Of a stretch of 23,845 nt of DNA, positions 1-7,500 are shown one piece after another. The translations under genes and the position numbers were made by a program. Under the pieces are notes generated by a model. It ran no database searches. It was not told the DNA's origin and saw only the letters and a program-made list of their open reading frames with translations. Position 1 is the stretch's first letter; every line of letters starts with the position of its first letter. Origin of the DNA: an uncultured Campylobacter sp. (lineage in GTDB: Bacteria > Campylobacterota > Campylobacteria > Campylobacterales > Campylobacteraceae); NCBI RefSeq assembly GCF_938030815.1, contig NZ_CALHII010000171.1, forward strand, positions 1 through 23,845. Direction: 5' to 3'.

Positions 1-48
1 ATCGTTACCCAACTGCAAAAAGGTAAGGTTAAATCTGTTGTTGAATAA
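1..48 (+). CDS. xseA: Exodeoxyribonuclease VII large subunit, 3' end only
   Basis: The first 16 codons of the window are open and end in TAA at 46-48, giving a tail that ends QKGKVKSVVE. A short basic tail ending in V-E, directly upstream of xseB, is what the C-terminus of the exonuclease VII large subunit looks like in Bacteroidales. The large subunit carries the nuclease activity on single-stranded DNA and is bound by several small subunits. The call rests mainly on the xseB neighbour, because only 15 residues are visible. The start lies outside the window. Confidence 0.6.
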   Translation: MVTQLQKGKVKSVVE

Positions 49-242
49 GGATTTGAGGTTGGAAGTTTGTGAGGTATTGAGTTGTTGAGTTTATGAGTTT
101 GGGAGTGAATTAGTAAGTTTGCTAACCCTATAAACCCATTACGCTCAACAACCAATAAGCTTATAAAGCCAAACACTCATAAACTCAATAACCCACCAAC
201 TCAATAACTCACACAACTCATAAACTCAAAAAAACTCAAATT
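49..242. repeat. Low-complexity inverted repeat between xseA and xseB
   Basis: This 194-bp gap is built from variants of ACTCATAAACTCAA and its complement. TTGAGTTTATGAGTTT lies at 85-100, and matching opposite-strand copies lie at 175-188 and 215-229, so the transcript could fold into alternative long hairpins. The degenerate CTCAATAAC/CTCATAAAC units continue to the xseB start codon. An unusually long gap within what is normally a tight operon suggests repeat expansion. No gene is seen here. Confidence 0.6.
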
Positions 243-440
243 ATGGCTAAACAAGAAATGAAATACGAAGAGGCTGTGGCACAACTAGAAGCAATTGTTC
301 GCCGAATGGAAACTGGCGAACTCAACCTCGACTCGCTTGCCGATGAACTGAAAAAGGCTCAAAAACTTATCAAGATGTGCAAAGACAAATTAACCAAGAC
401 CGACGAGGAAATAAAGAAAATGCTGGAAGAAGAGGGTTAG
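243..440 (+). CDS. xseB: Exodeoxyribonuclease VII small subunit
   Basis: This 65-residue protein matches the XseB family in length and pattern: KYEEAVAQLEAIVRRMETGE, then a leucine-spaced second helix, a cysteine in KMCKDKL and an acidic C-terminus. XseB forms a helical hairpin, and several copies coat the coiled-coil region of XseA to make exonuclease VII, which degrades single-stranded DNA in repair. The preceding 48 bases fit the end of xseA, the usual partner gene. The ATG start at 243 is directly followed by the conserved part of the family. No Shine-Dalgarno site is seen, as is usual in Bacteroidetes. Confidence 0.93.
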   Translation: MAKQEMKYEEAVAQLEAIVRRMETGELNLDSLADELKKAQKLIKMCKDKLTKTDEEIKKMLEEEG

Positions 441-509
441 CCTCCTTTTATTGCTCTAAGTACATGGTTGTTTTTGAATCGCTTTCAACTGCTTATGAAT
501 ATTAGCGTT

Positions 510-574
510 GAAATTGTCTTGACTGTAACCTTTCTGAACGAAGACAAAATTGAGAGAATAGTCAAGACAACTTC
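510..574. repeat. Inverted repeat upstream of the NERD gene
   Basis: GAAATTGTCTTGACT at 510-524 pairs with AGTCAAGACAACTTC at 560-574 over 15 positions with one mismatch. The loop is 35 nt. It ends 26 bp before the start codon at 601. It could be a protein-binding operator, an RNA hairpin in the leader, or a terminator-like structure after xseB. It lacks a T-run, so a simple intrinsic terminator is less likely. Confidence 0.55.
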
Positions 575-600
575 TAATAATAATTGAGATGAGATAATTC

Positions 601-1407
601 ATGCTGTCGTTTTTATCCATACTTCCACTTGTTATCATCATCGGCCTTTTTTCCCTCGGATGGTGGTACTCCTCTCCAAAGCAGAAAGGCAAACGGGGTG
701 AACAGAGAGTAAATGACATCCTTTCCCGTTTACCGAAAGAATACCATATATTGTGTGACATTGTGTTGAGAACAAAAAAAGGCACAACACAAATCGACCA
801 CATCGTTGTTAGCAAGTATGGCATCATTGCTATCGAAACCAAGAACTATCGAGGCAATATATACGGAGATGATAACCGCAAGGAATGGACGCAGCTTATA
901 GTCACCAAAGTTACTTTTGCGAAAAAATGGTGGAAAACATACACGTACGTTACAAAGAAGCATTTTTATAACCCTGTTAAGCAATCTGCAGGTCATACTC
1001 TCAAAATTAAAGAGCTGCTAACCGCTTATCCACATGTCAAAATTGTGTCTATTGTCGTGTTTACTCGCGAGGCCGTGTTGAATAACGTCAAGAGTAACCA
1101 TCATGTCATTTACGAAGACAAACTCTTGGAGGTGATAAGTGGATATAAAGCGACATACCTGACAGATAATGATGTTCAAACCATACTTACAATACTCAAT
1201 GAAAACAATATAAGAGAGAGCGTAAGCGACAGACAACATATTAAGAACATACAGGCGACAGCAAGAGAAGTCAATGAAACTATCAAACAGGGTGTCTGTC
1301 CAAAGTGTAGAGGCCATCTTATAGAGCGACGAGGTAAATACGGCACTTTCTATGGTTGCTCAAATTATCCACAATGTAGATTCACTGTAAGACAGAGGCA
1401 TAAATGA
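601..1407 (+). CDS. Membrane-anchored NERD-domain protein with C-terminal topoisomerase-type zinc ribbon
   Basis: This 268-residue protein has three visible parts. Residues 1-24 are a hydrophobic segment, likely one membrane helix, with the rest probably cytoplasmic. Residues about 29-135 match the NERD (nuclease-related) domain: a GEQRV motif, then TQIDHIVVSKYGIIAIETKN, with D66, E79 and K81 in the positions expected of a PD-(D/E)xK-like core. Residues 233-259 form a four-cysteine ribbon (C233, C236, C253, C259) of the kind repeated at the C-terminus of topoisomerase I. NERD proteins are often plasmid-borne or accessory, and a role in DNA processing or defence is suspected for the family but not shown here. 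The gene is visibly more AT-rich than xseB or ruvA, which hints at separate ancestry. Domain calls are firm; the biological role is unknown. Confidence 0.85.
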   Translation: MLSFLSILPLVIIIGLFSLGWWYSSPKQKGKRGEQRVNDILSRLPKEYHILCDIVLRTKKGTTQIDHIVVSKYGIIAIETKNYRGNIYGDDNRKEWTQLIVTKVTFAKKWWKTYTYVTKKHFYNPVKQSAGHTLKIKELLTAYPHVKIVSIVVFTREAVLNNVKSNHHVIYEDKLLEVISGYKATYLTDNDVQTILTILNENNIRESVSDRQHIKNIQATAREVNETIKQGVCPKCRGHLIERRGKYGTFYGCSNYPQCRFTVRQRHK

Positions 1408-2300
1408 TTTCAATGTCTTAATTTGCTTACCTTTTATTGAAGTCAAGATATCTTCAAACTCAACAGCTAAAAAACACACAATCTCGCAGAGTTAAAAAAT
1501 TACGACATATTTTACAAAACGCAATCTATTCGCCACTCCTTCTAGCGAAAACTAACGCCCAAAAGCATGTTATTTAGCAGGAATTTCGGTCTTTCACATT
1601 CTATTTTTTGTCTATTTTTGAGCATAACACAAGCAAAATGCACCATTTTGCCTTTCTAGAATGTCGCCGACTCGCAAATTTTCGCCACCCCTAAAACGAC
1701 TTTTAATGGTCAAAACACCACCTTTTTGAGCACATTTTTCCTCTAAGCATATCCTTCTTTACCATTCACAGCCCCCAAAAAGCCAACATACAAGATGCAA
1801 GAATATACATTCCACCTTGCATTTTGCGGCATTACGTCTTGCATTTTGCAGCATTTTACCTTGCATTTAGCAGCAAAACGCCTTGCGTTTTGCCGCATTT
1901 TACCTTGCGTTTTGCCGCTAAATGCGGTGCAATTTGCTGCAAATAGCACTTATTTTGTTGTTAATTGCCCACCATTCTGCATAATTACGCATTTTTATAC
2001 GGCAAATCGGCTTGCTTAACCTTACAGGCTAATGCCAATTTTCTGCCCCAAAAAACCTCCGCGAGAATTGAATATTTGCCACCGAATGGGCAATTGGTGA
2101 ACGGCGAGGGCACTCTCGATGTTAAAATTTACACCGAAAACTTTACGCTCTCCCAAAAATACAAGATGTGTTTAACAATAAACAGGGCAAAGATAAGCAT
2201 AAGGCATTTCGCGTTATGCAATACAAATCTTAGCAATCCTTATGCCCGATGAGGGTCAAAACGCTACTGATTAACGCGTGCAACAAGCAATAAAAAGACA
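1408..2300. other. Gene-free stretch between the NERD gene and the reverse transcriptase
   Basis: About 890 bp without a supportable gene. It holds a perfect 8-bp hairpin (GCAAAATG, loop CAC, CATTTTGC) at 1633-1651 and the 22-bp tandem repeat block listed separately. An open frame at 1965-2252 has no recognisable family or start context. The words TTTTGAGCACA near 1725 and 3825 recur on both sides of the reverse transcriptase gene, but too short to call flanking repeats. Confidence 0.5.
1816..1947. repeat. Six tandem 22-bp repeat units, degenerate
   Basis: Units begin at 1816, 1838, 1860, 1882, 1904 and 1926, each exactly 22 bp, with no spacers. The first five begin CTTGC and share a core close to TTGCATTTTGC-GC; the sixth is more diverged. 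Each unit is partly self-complementary (for example GCAAAACGC next to GCGTTTTGC), so the array can form nested hairpins. Being a whole number of units without unique spacers, it is not a CRISPR. Its function is unknown. Confidence 0.85.
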
Positions 2301-3539
2301 TTAAGCCAACAAGTTGCAAGCCAGTAAGCCCGCTAACGTAAGCGCCACAAAGAATGCCACAACACCCGCGCAACCCTTTCGTTGCGGTTCGCCAAGATAA
2401 TCGTTGGTGCTAGAAGGTTCAGGCCTATGCGCGTTAGTGCCGTAAACACCTCTCCTACGCTTAGGAACATCCCGCTGCATCAGTTGGTTATACTTGTTCC
2501 AAAGTTTAAGGTATGTGGGGTCTGTTTCGCCCTTCACCATCTTCATATAGTTCAGTCGGTCGCGCAAAACTGCATACAAGGTGAGGTATTCACCATGCCC
2601 CCTAGTCTTACCATGTTGCTCACGATAAGCGTGCAAGGCTGCTCTGGCAGTCTCCCAATAGCCATAACGTTCCCACATATATAACAAACTGCGTATCTGC
2701 CGTGCATATTCGCGCGTTACGTTCACCTTATGGCTCACCACAACGCCCGTAACCTGCTGCCTTCGTCCACGTCGTTGCAAGCGCGTTTTGCGGTCGTTCA
2801 GCCTAAATCCGTACTTCTCAACGATGCCAGAAACCTGCAAATAGAAACTTCCCGTTGGGCGCAGCACATCCTTGTCGCTGCTAAACGACATGTCATCGGC
2901 ATAGCGCGAGTAGGTTGCCCCTATGCGTTGGGCGGCGGTAGCCAACTCTTCGTCCATCTTTTTGCACACCATATTCGAGAGTGTTGGCGAAGTGGGAAAT
3001 CCCTGCGGCAATACATCGCCCTGCGGTTCGGCAGCAGTACACAGCCCCGAAAGCAGGCGTGCGGCCTCGGCAGAGCACTTTAAAGGCTCTGCCAACAAAA
3101 CGTCTTCCACCATTTGCCTAGTAATGGAGGGGAAGAAATCTTTGATGTCGATGTTCAGGATGTAGCGTTTGCCCAGATGCTGTTGGGCATTTTGCACCAC
3201 CGAACGCCCCTTCACAAAGCCGTAACACCAAGTTGTGGGTTCGTAATACTGCTGCAACAAGGCATTAAAGCCCTTTAACATGTACAACAAACTCTGATGG
3301 GGAGCCACGATAGCACGCGTTCCGCCGTGCTTTTTGTGCATGCGGTAGCGTTTTGCTCGGCGGTTGTCTTTACTAGTGTCTGCAAAGCAAAGCATCTGGT
3401 TTCGCCTGAAACCCGAATGCTCACCAATGTTGTAGGCCAAGGTATTAAGTACATTGGTCAGTTCGTCGGCCGAGTATATGTATTGCAATTGGTTGCCTAT
3501 TAGTGCTTTTAGGTTTACATCTCTATCAGTTCGGGCCAT
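2301..3539 (-). CDS. Retron-type reverse transcriptase with C-terminal membrane segment
   Basis: This 412-residue protein has the retron reverse transcriptase signature. NAQQH at 117-121 matches the retron-specific NAxxH motif. DIKDFF at 131-136 and YADD at 213-216 carry the catalytic aspartates. LPQGFPTSP at 177-185 is the usual QG-SP motif, and VTG at 263-265 followed by VVVSHKVNV matches the retron VTG motif that helps recognise the RNA. Residues about 360-388 are a polar linker, and residues about 390-411 form one strongly hydrophobic helix. Retron reverse transcriptases copy part of a partner RNA into multicopy single-stranded DNA and usually act with an effector in anti-phage defence. 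A candidate RNA lies directly upstream. No separate effector gene is visible, so the fused membrane tail is the only effector-like element. The ATG at 3537-3539 is 25 bp after the RNA's 3' arm. A plain group II intron protein is unlikely, since the maturase domain is absent. Confidence 0.93.
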   Translation of the reverse strand: MARTDRDVNLKALIGNQLQYIYSADELTNVLNTLAYNIGEHSGFRRNQMLCFADTSKDNRRAKRYRMHKKHGGTRAIVAPHQSLLYMLKGFNALLQQYYEPTTWCYGFVKGRSVVQNAQQHLGKRYILNIDIKDFFPSITRQMVEDVLLAEPLKCSAEAARLLSGLCTAAEPQGDVLPQGFPTSPTLSNMVCKKMDEELATAAQRIGATYSRYADDMSFSSDKDVLRPTGSFYLQVSGIVEKYGFRLNDRKTRLQRRGRRQQVTGVVVSHKVNVTREYARQIRSLLYMWERYGYWETARAALHAYREQHGKTRGHGEYLTLYAVLRDRLNYMKMVKGETDPTYLKLWNKYNQLMQRDVPKRRRGVYGTNAHRPEPSSTNDYLGEPQRKGCAGVVAFFVALTLAGLLACNLLA

Positions 3540-3561
3540 GCTATCTAGGGTTATATCGTAA

Positions 3562-3687
3562 AAATATAGGAACGCCGTAGAAGTTTACTTTATGGTAAAA
3601 CCCATTTACCATAAACGATACTTTGTATCAAACTCTGACGAATACATCAGAAACTACCTCTAAATTTCTTCGGCTATTCCTATACGT
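3562..3687 (-). ncRNA. Candidate retron msr-msd RNA
   Basis: Read on the minus strand, the RNA begins near 3687. The a1 arm TATAGGAATAGCCG (3684-3671) pairs with the a2 arm CGGCGTTCCTATA (3577-3565) through 8 plus 4 base pairs with a small internal bulge. TAGC in the a1 arm matches the AGC context of the branching guanosine known from retrons such as Ec86. Between the arms lie three hairpins: an imperfect stem at 3651-3634 (TCTGA/TCAGA), GATAC-AAA-GTATC at 3629-3617, and TTTATGGTAAA/TTTACCATAAA with a 5-nt loop at 3615-3589. The last is the likely msd hairpin. The total of about 125 nt would give a short msDNA. The RNA has the orientation and place expected of a retron, just upstream of the reverse transcriptase. 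This is prediction from sequence; the exact ends are uncertain. Confidence 0.78.
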
Positions 3688-3690
3688 TGG

Positions 3691-3720
3691 CAAAGATAAA
3701 CATTTCTTTTTATACTACAA
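3691..3720 (-). promoter_or_regulatory. Bacteroidetes-type promoter for the retron
   Basis: On the minus strand, TATCTTTG (3698-3691) matches the Bacteroidetes -7 consensus TAnnTTTG exactly. TTG at 3720-3718 lies 19 bp upstream, the usual spacing for the -33 element. Transcription would start a few bases later, right at the proposed a1 arm, so the RNA and the reverse transcriptase would be made from one transcript. Confidence 0.75.
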
Positions 3721-3926
3721 GCGTTGCGTTATATGGTTTATGATTTATTTACATTTTGGCATATACGCTGCAATTTCACTTCACAAAAAAGGCACAAAAG
3801 ATGCGAGCAGAACCGCAAACGCCACTTTTGAGCACACAATTAGCTTGCGAAAGGGAACTTACGCCCCCTTCTTTCGCCTGCAAATGCAGTTTTTTATGCG
3901 CACACACAATAATGCGCAACGAGAGT

Positions 3927-3941
3927 CGTTATATAATAACG
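3927..3941. promoter_or_regulatory. Palindrome upstream of ruvA, possible operator
   Basis: CGTTAT-ATA-ATAACG is a perfect 6-bp inverted repeat with a 3-bp centre, ending 29 bp before the ruvA start codon. It is followed by the palindrome GTATAC at 3941-3946. The place fits an operator or promoter-proximal site, but no Bacteroidetes -7 element is obvious here. The rest of 3721-3970 holds no gene that can be supported. Confidence 0.3.
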
Positions 3942-3970
3942 TATACGTACACATATAAAAAACATCATTA

Positions 3971-4588
3971 ATGATTGAATATATCAAGGGCGACTTGGCC
4001 GAACTTACCCCAGCAATGGCTGTGATTGAGGCGGCCGGGGTGGGCTATGCGCTCAACATATCGCTGAATACATACACCGCTATCCAAGGTAAAGACAAGG
4101 TAAAGTTCTTTGTTCACGAGGCATTGGTAACGGGCGGGCGCGACGATTCGTACACGCTTTATGGGTTCGCCACGCGTCAAGAGCGCGAACTTTATCGCTT
4201 GCTTATCAGCGTTTCGGGCGTTGGAGCCAATTCGGCACGCATGATTCTTTCGGGAATGTCGCCCGCCGAACTGTGCAATGTCATTGCCGCCGGCGACGAC
4301 AAGATGCTGAAAACCGTTAAAGGCATTGGCGCAAAGACGGCGCAACGCATCATCGTAGACCTGAAAGACAAGATTGTTACAAGCGGAGTGGCCCAAGAAT
4401 TGTCGGTACCCACAAACGCAAACGCCACGGTTATGAACACAGCCGTGAAGGACGAGGCCGTGGGCGCACTTACCATGCTGGGCTTTGCACCGGCAGCATC
4501 GGCCAAGGTGGTGGTTGAAATACTGAAAGAACAACCCGAACTGCCCGTTGAACAGGTGGTGAAAGCGGCGTTGAAAATGATAAAGTGA
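3971..4588 (+). CDS. ruvA: Holliday junction branch migration protein RuvA
   Basis: This 205-residue protein has the full RuvA layout. An N-terminal OB-fold opens with MIEYIKGDLAEL and includes EAAGVGYAL. Two helix-hairpin-helix elements follow (SVSGVGANSARMILSG and TVKGIGAKTAQRIIVDLKDK, about residues 80-130). The C-terminal domain III, which contacts RuvB, includes EAVGALTMLGF. RuvA tetramers bind Holliday junctions and load the RuvB motor, and RuvC then cuts. The length equals the family norm. The ATG at 3971 starts directly with the conserved first strand. Its TGA at 4586-4588 overlaps the GTG start of sprA, so the two are likely translationally coupled. RuvB and RuvC are not in the window. 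Confidence 0.96.
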   Translation: MIEYIKGDLAELTPAMAVIEAAGVGYALNISLNTYTAIQGKDKVKFFVHEALVTGGRDDSYTLYGFATRQERELYRLLISVSGVGANSARMILSGMSPAELCNVIAAGDDKMLKTVKGIGAKTAQRIIVDLKDKIVTSGVAQELSVPTNANATVMNTAVKDEAVGALTMLGFAPAASAKVVVEILKEQPELPVEQVVKAALKMIK

Positions 4589-7500
4589 CCCTGAAAGGCG
4601 TGCTGCGAAGTAAGAAAATAAAAAGGACGTTGATGGTGGTACTCGTCATTTGCTTGGCGGGTTATGCCCTCGCTTTGCCCTTTGTGCAAGACAACAGAGG
4701 GCGAAGGCAAAACAACCGCACGCAAAGAAACGCCAACACGGCACGTACAAGAAACGCCAACACGCCCCAAAACAACACGCCTCAACGCGACGTGGAACGC
4801 CCCACCCTACCCGAAGACGAGCAACCGGAAGACACAACGCTGGTGATTGACAACGAAGACACACCTGAAACACAAACCAACGACAACCCCCAAACAGCCC
4901 CTGCAACACCGCTTTGGCGCGTGCAGCCCACTACGCCCACCACTTATGGCGACCTATGGCAAAACGCAATGGACCTGAAACGTCCTGAAAACATGAAACA
5001 GGGGGTGGAATATAACGACACGCTTGACCGCTATCTGCTTGGAACGAAATGGGGAAGGACGTATCTGGGAACGCCTATCATGATGACACCCGACGAATAT
5101 CGGCGTTGGAGCGAACGACAAGCACGCAACAGCTTTTTCAGGAAAAAGAACGACGAGATATATAAGGCGAAAGGCAAAGAGAAGTTCGACTTCACCGACA
5201 TGCACTTCGACTTAGGTCCTGCCGAAAAGATATTCGGACCTGGCGGTGTGCGCATCAAAACGCAAGGTTCGGCAGAAATTCGTTTCGGCGCTACACTTAA
5301 AAACATCGACAACCCGTCTATACCCATCCGTAATCGCAAGACTACGACGATGAACTTCGACGAGAAGATTAACATCAACATGAACGGTAAGGTGGGAGAT
5401 AAGGTGAACATGAACCTAAACTACAACACCGATGCCACCTTCGACTTTGATGCGCAGAGCCTTAAACTGAAATACGACGGTAAGGAAGACGAGATAATAA
5501 AGCTTGTTGAGGCTGGCAACGTGAGTTTTCCAGCCAACTCATCGCTCATCAAGGGGGCCAGTTCGCTCTTCGGCATACGTACTGATTTGCAGTTTGGTAA
5601 GCTGAAAATGCAACTCGTGGCCTCGCAAAAGAAATCGTCGTCGAAAAGCGTTTCTTCGCGCGGAGGCGTGCAACTAACGCCTTTCGAGTTGGATGCGGCC
5701 AACTACGAAGAAAACCGACACTTCTTTCTTTCGCACTATTTCCGCGACAAGTACGACGAGTGGATGGCCTCGTTACCCACCGTTAAGAGTGGCGTCAGCA
5801 TCAATCGCGTGGAGGTTTGGGTAACAAACAAGACGGGAACAACCACTAACACGCGCAATATCGTGGCCCTTACCGACCTTGGCGAGGTGAGCCACATCTC
5901 TAATCCGCTGTGGAGCGCATCGGGATTGGTGCCTGCCAACAACGCCAACTCCGAATATCCGGCGATGGTTAGCACATACGTTGCAGCCCGCAACATCGAC
6001 CAAACGTCGACAACACTCGACGGAATAGCGGGTTTCGTGGGCGGAAACGACTACGAAAAACTTCAAAACGCACGACTACTTCAACCCTCCGAGTACACCG
6101 TTAACACCACGATGGGCTACATTTCGCTAAGGCAAGGCCTGCAAACCGACCAGGTTTTGGCCGTGGCCTACGAGTACACTTACGGCGGAAACACCTATCA
6201 AGTGGGCGAATTTGCTGCCGACAACACCGACACCAATCAGGCGTTGTTCGTTAAATCGCTCAAAAACACCAGTAACAACCCGCGGCAAGGCAACTGGCAT
6301 TTGATGATGAAGAACGTGTATTATCTGGCAACTTCGGTTGAGAAAGAGCGTTTCCGTCTAGACATCAAGTATCAAAGCGACACCACAGGCGTTTACCTTA
6401 CTTACATTCCCGAAACGCAAGTAAAAGACCAGCCCTTAATTAGAGTAATGGGCGCAGACCGCCTTGACAATAACAATAAAGCGCACGCTAACGGCTATTT
6501 CGACTTCGTTGAAGGCTATACCATAAGCAATGGGCGCGTGTTCTTGCCCAAAACACAGCCCTTCGGCAAGCACCTGTACAACTATCTTCGGGCCAAGGGC
6601 GTGCCAGATGCCGTTGCTCGCAGCTACACTTACGAGCAACTGTACGACTCGACCAAAACCATTGCCAAACAAATTGCCGAGAAAAACAAGTTCATCCTTA
6701 CCGGGCAGTATCGCGGAACCAGTGCCAACGTCATTTCGCTTGGTGCATACAACGTGCCGCAAGGTTCGGTTGTGGTTACGGCTGGCGGCGTTAGGCTCAC
6801 CGAAGGCGTAGATTATACCGTGGATTATTACGCCGGCGAGGTTACAATCCTTAACCAAAGCATCTTGGATGCAGGCACAGCGGTGAACGTTTCGCTAGAA
6901 AGCAACACCGACTACGGCCAACAACGCAAAACGATGTTCGGCCTAAACTGGGAATATAACTTCTCGAAAGACCTGCAACTAAGCGGTACCTTGCAGCACC
7001 TGACAGAGCAAGCACTCACCACGAAGGTGAATATGGGTGCCGAACCGCTGAACAATACCCTCTGGGGACTGAACCTTAATTGGAAGAAAGAAAGCCAATG
7101 GCTTACCAATTTGCTCGACAAGATACCCTTCTTGCACGTTAGTCAACCCTCGCAAATAAGCTTTACGGGCGAGTTTGCCCACCTCATAGCCGGTCATGGC
7201 AAGGGAACACAAGACAATGCCTCGTATCTCGACGACTTTGAAACCACAAAAAGCTCGCTCGATGTTAGCACGCCCACCTCGTGGACGTTGGCCAGCACGC
7301 CCTCGATGTTTGCCGAACACAACGACAAAGCCACGCTTAACAGCGGATTTAACCGCAGTCGACTGGCTTGGTACACCATAGATCCGCTGTTTACTCGAAG
7401 AAGTAGCTCGCTAACGCCCTCGCATATCAAGGGCGACTTGCAACAATTGTCCAACCATTACGTGCGCGAAGTGCCCGTAAGAGAGCTTTTTCCCAACCGC

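Noticed and set aside
1816..1947. CRISPR array
   Set aside because: Units are contiguous at 22 bp with no unique spacers, and no cas gene is near.
1965..2252. Plus-strand 95-codon gene
   Set aside because: No recognisable family, odd composition, begins within the repeat-flanking region and lacks promoter context.
3562..3690. Retron RNA read on the plus strand
   Set aside because: The hairpins are symmetrical, but the promoter, the TAGC context and the reverse transcriptase are all on the minus strand.
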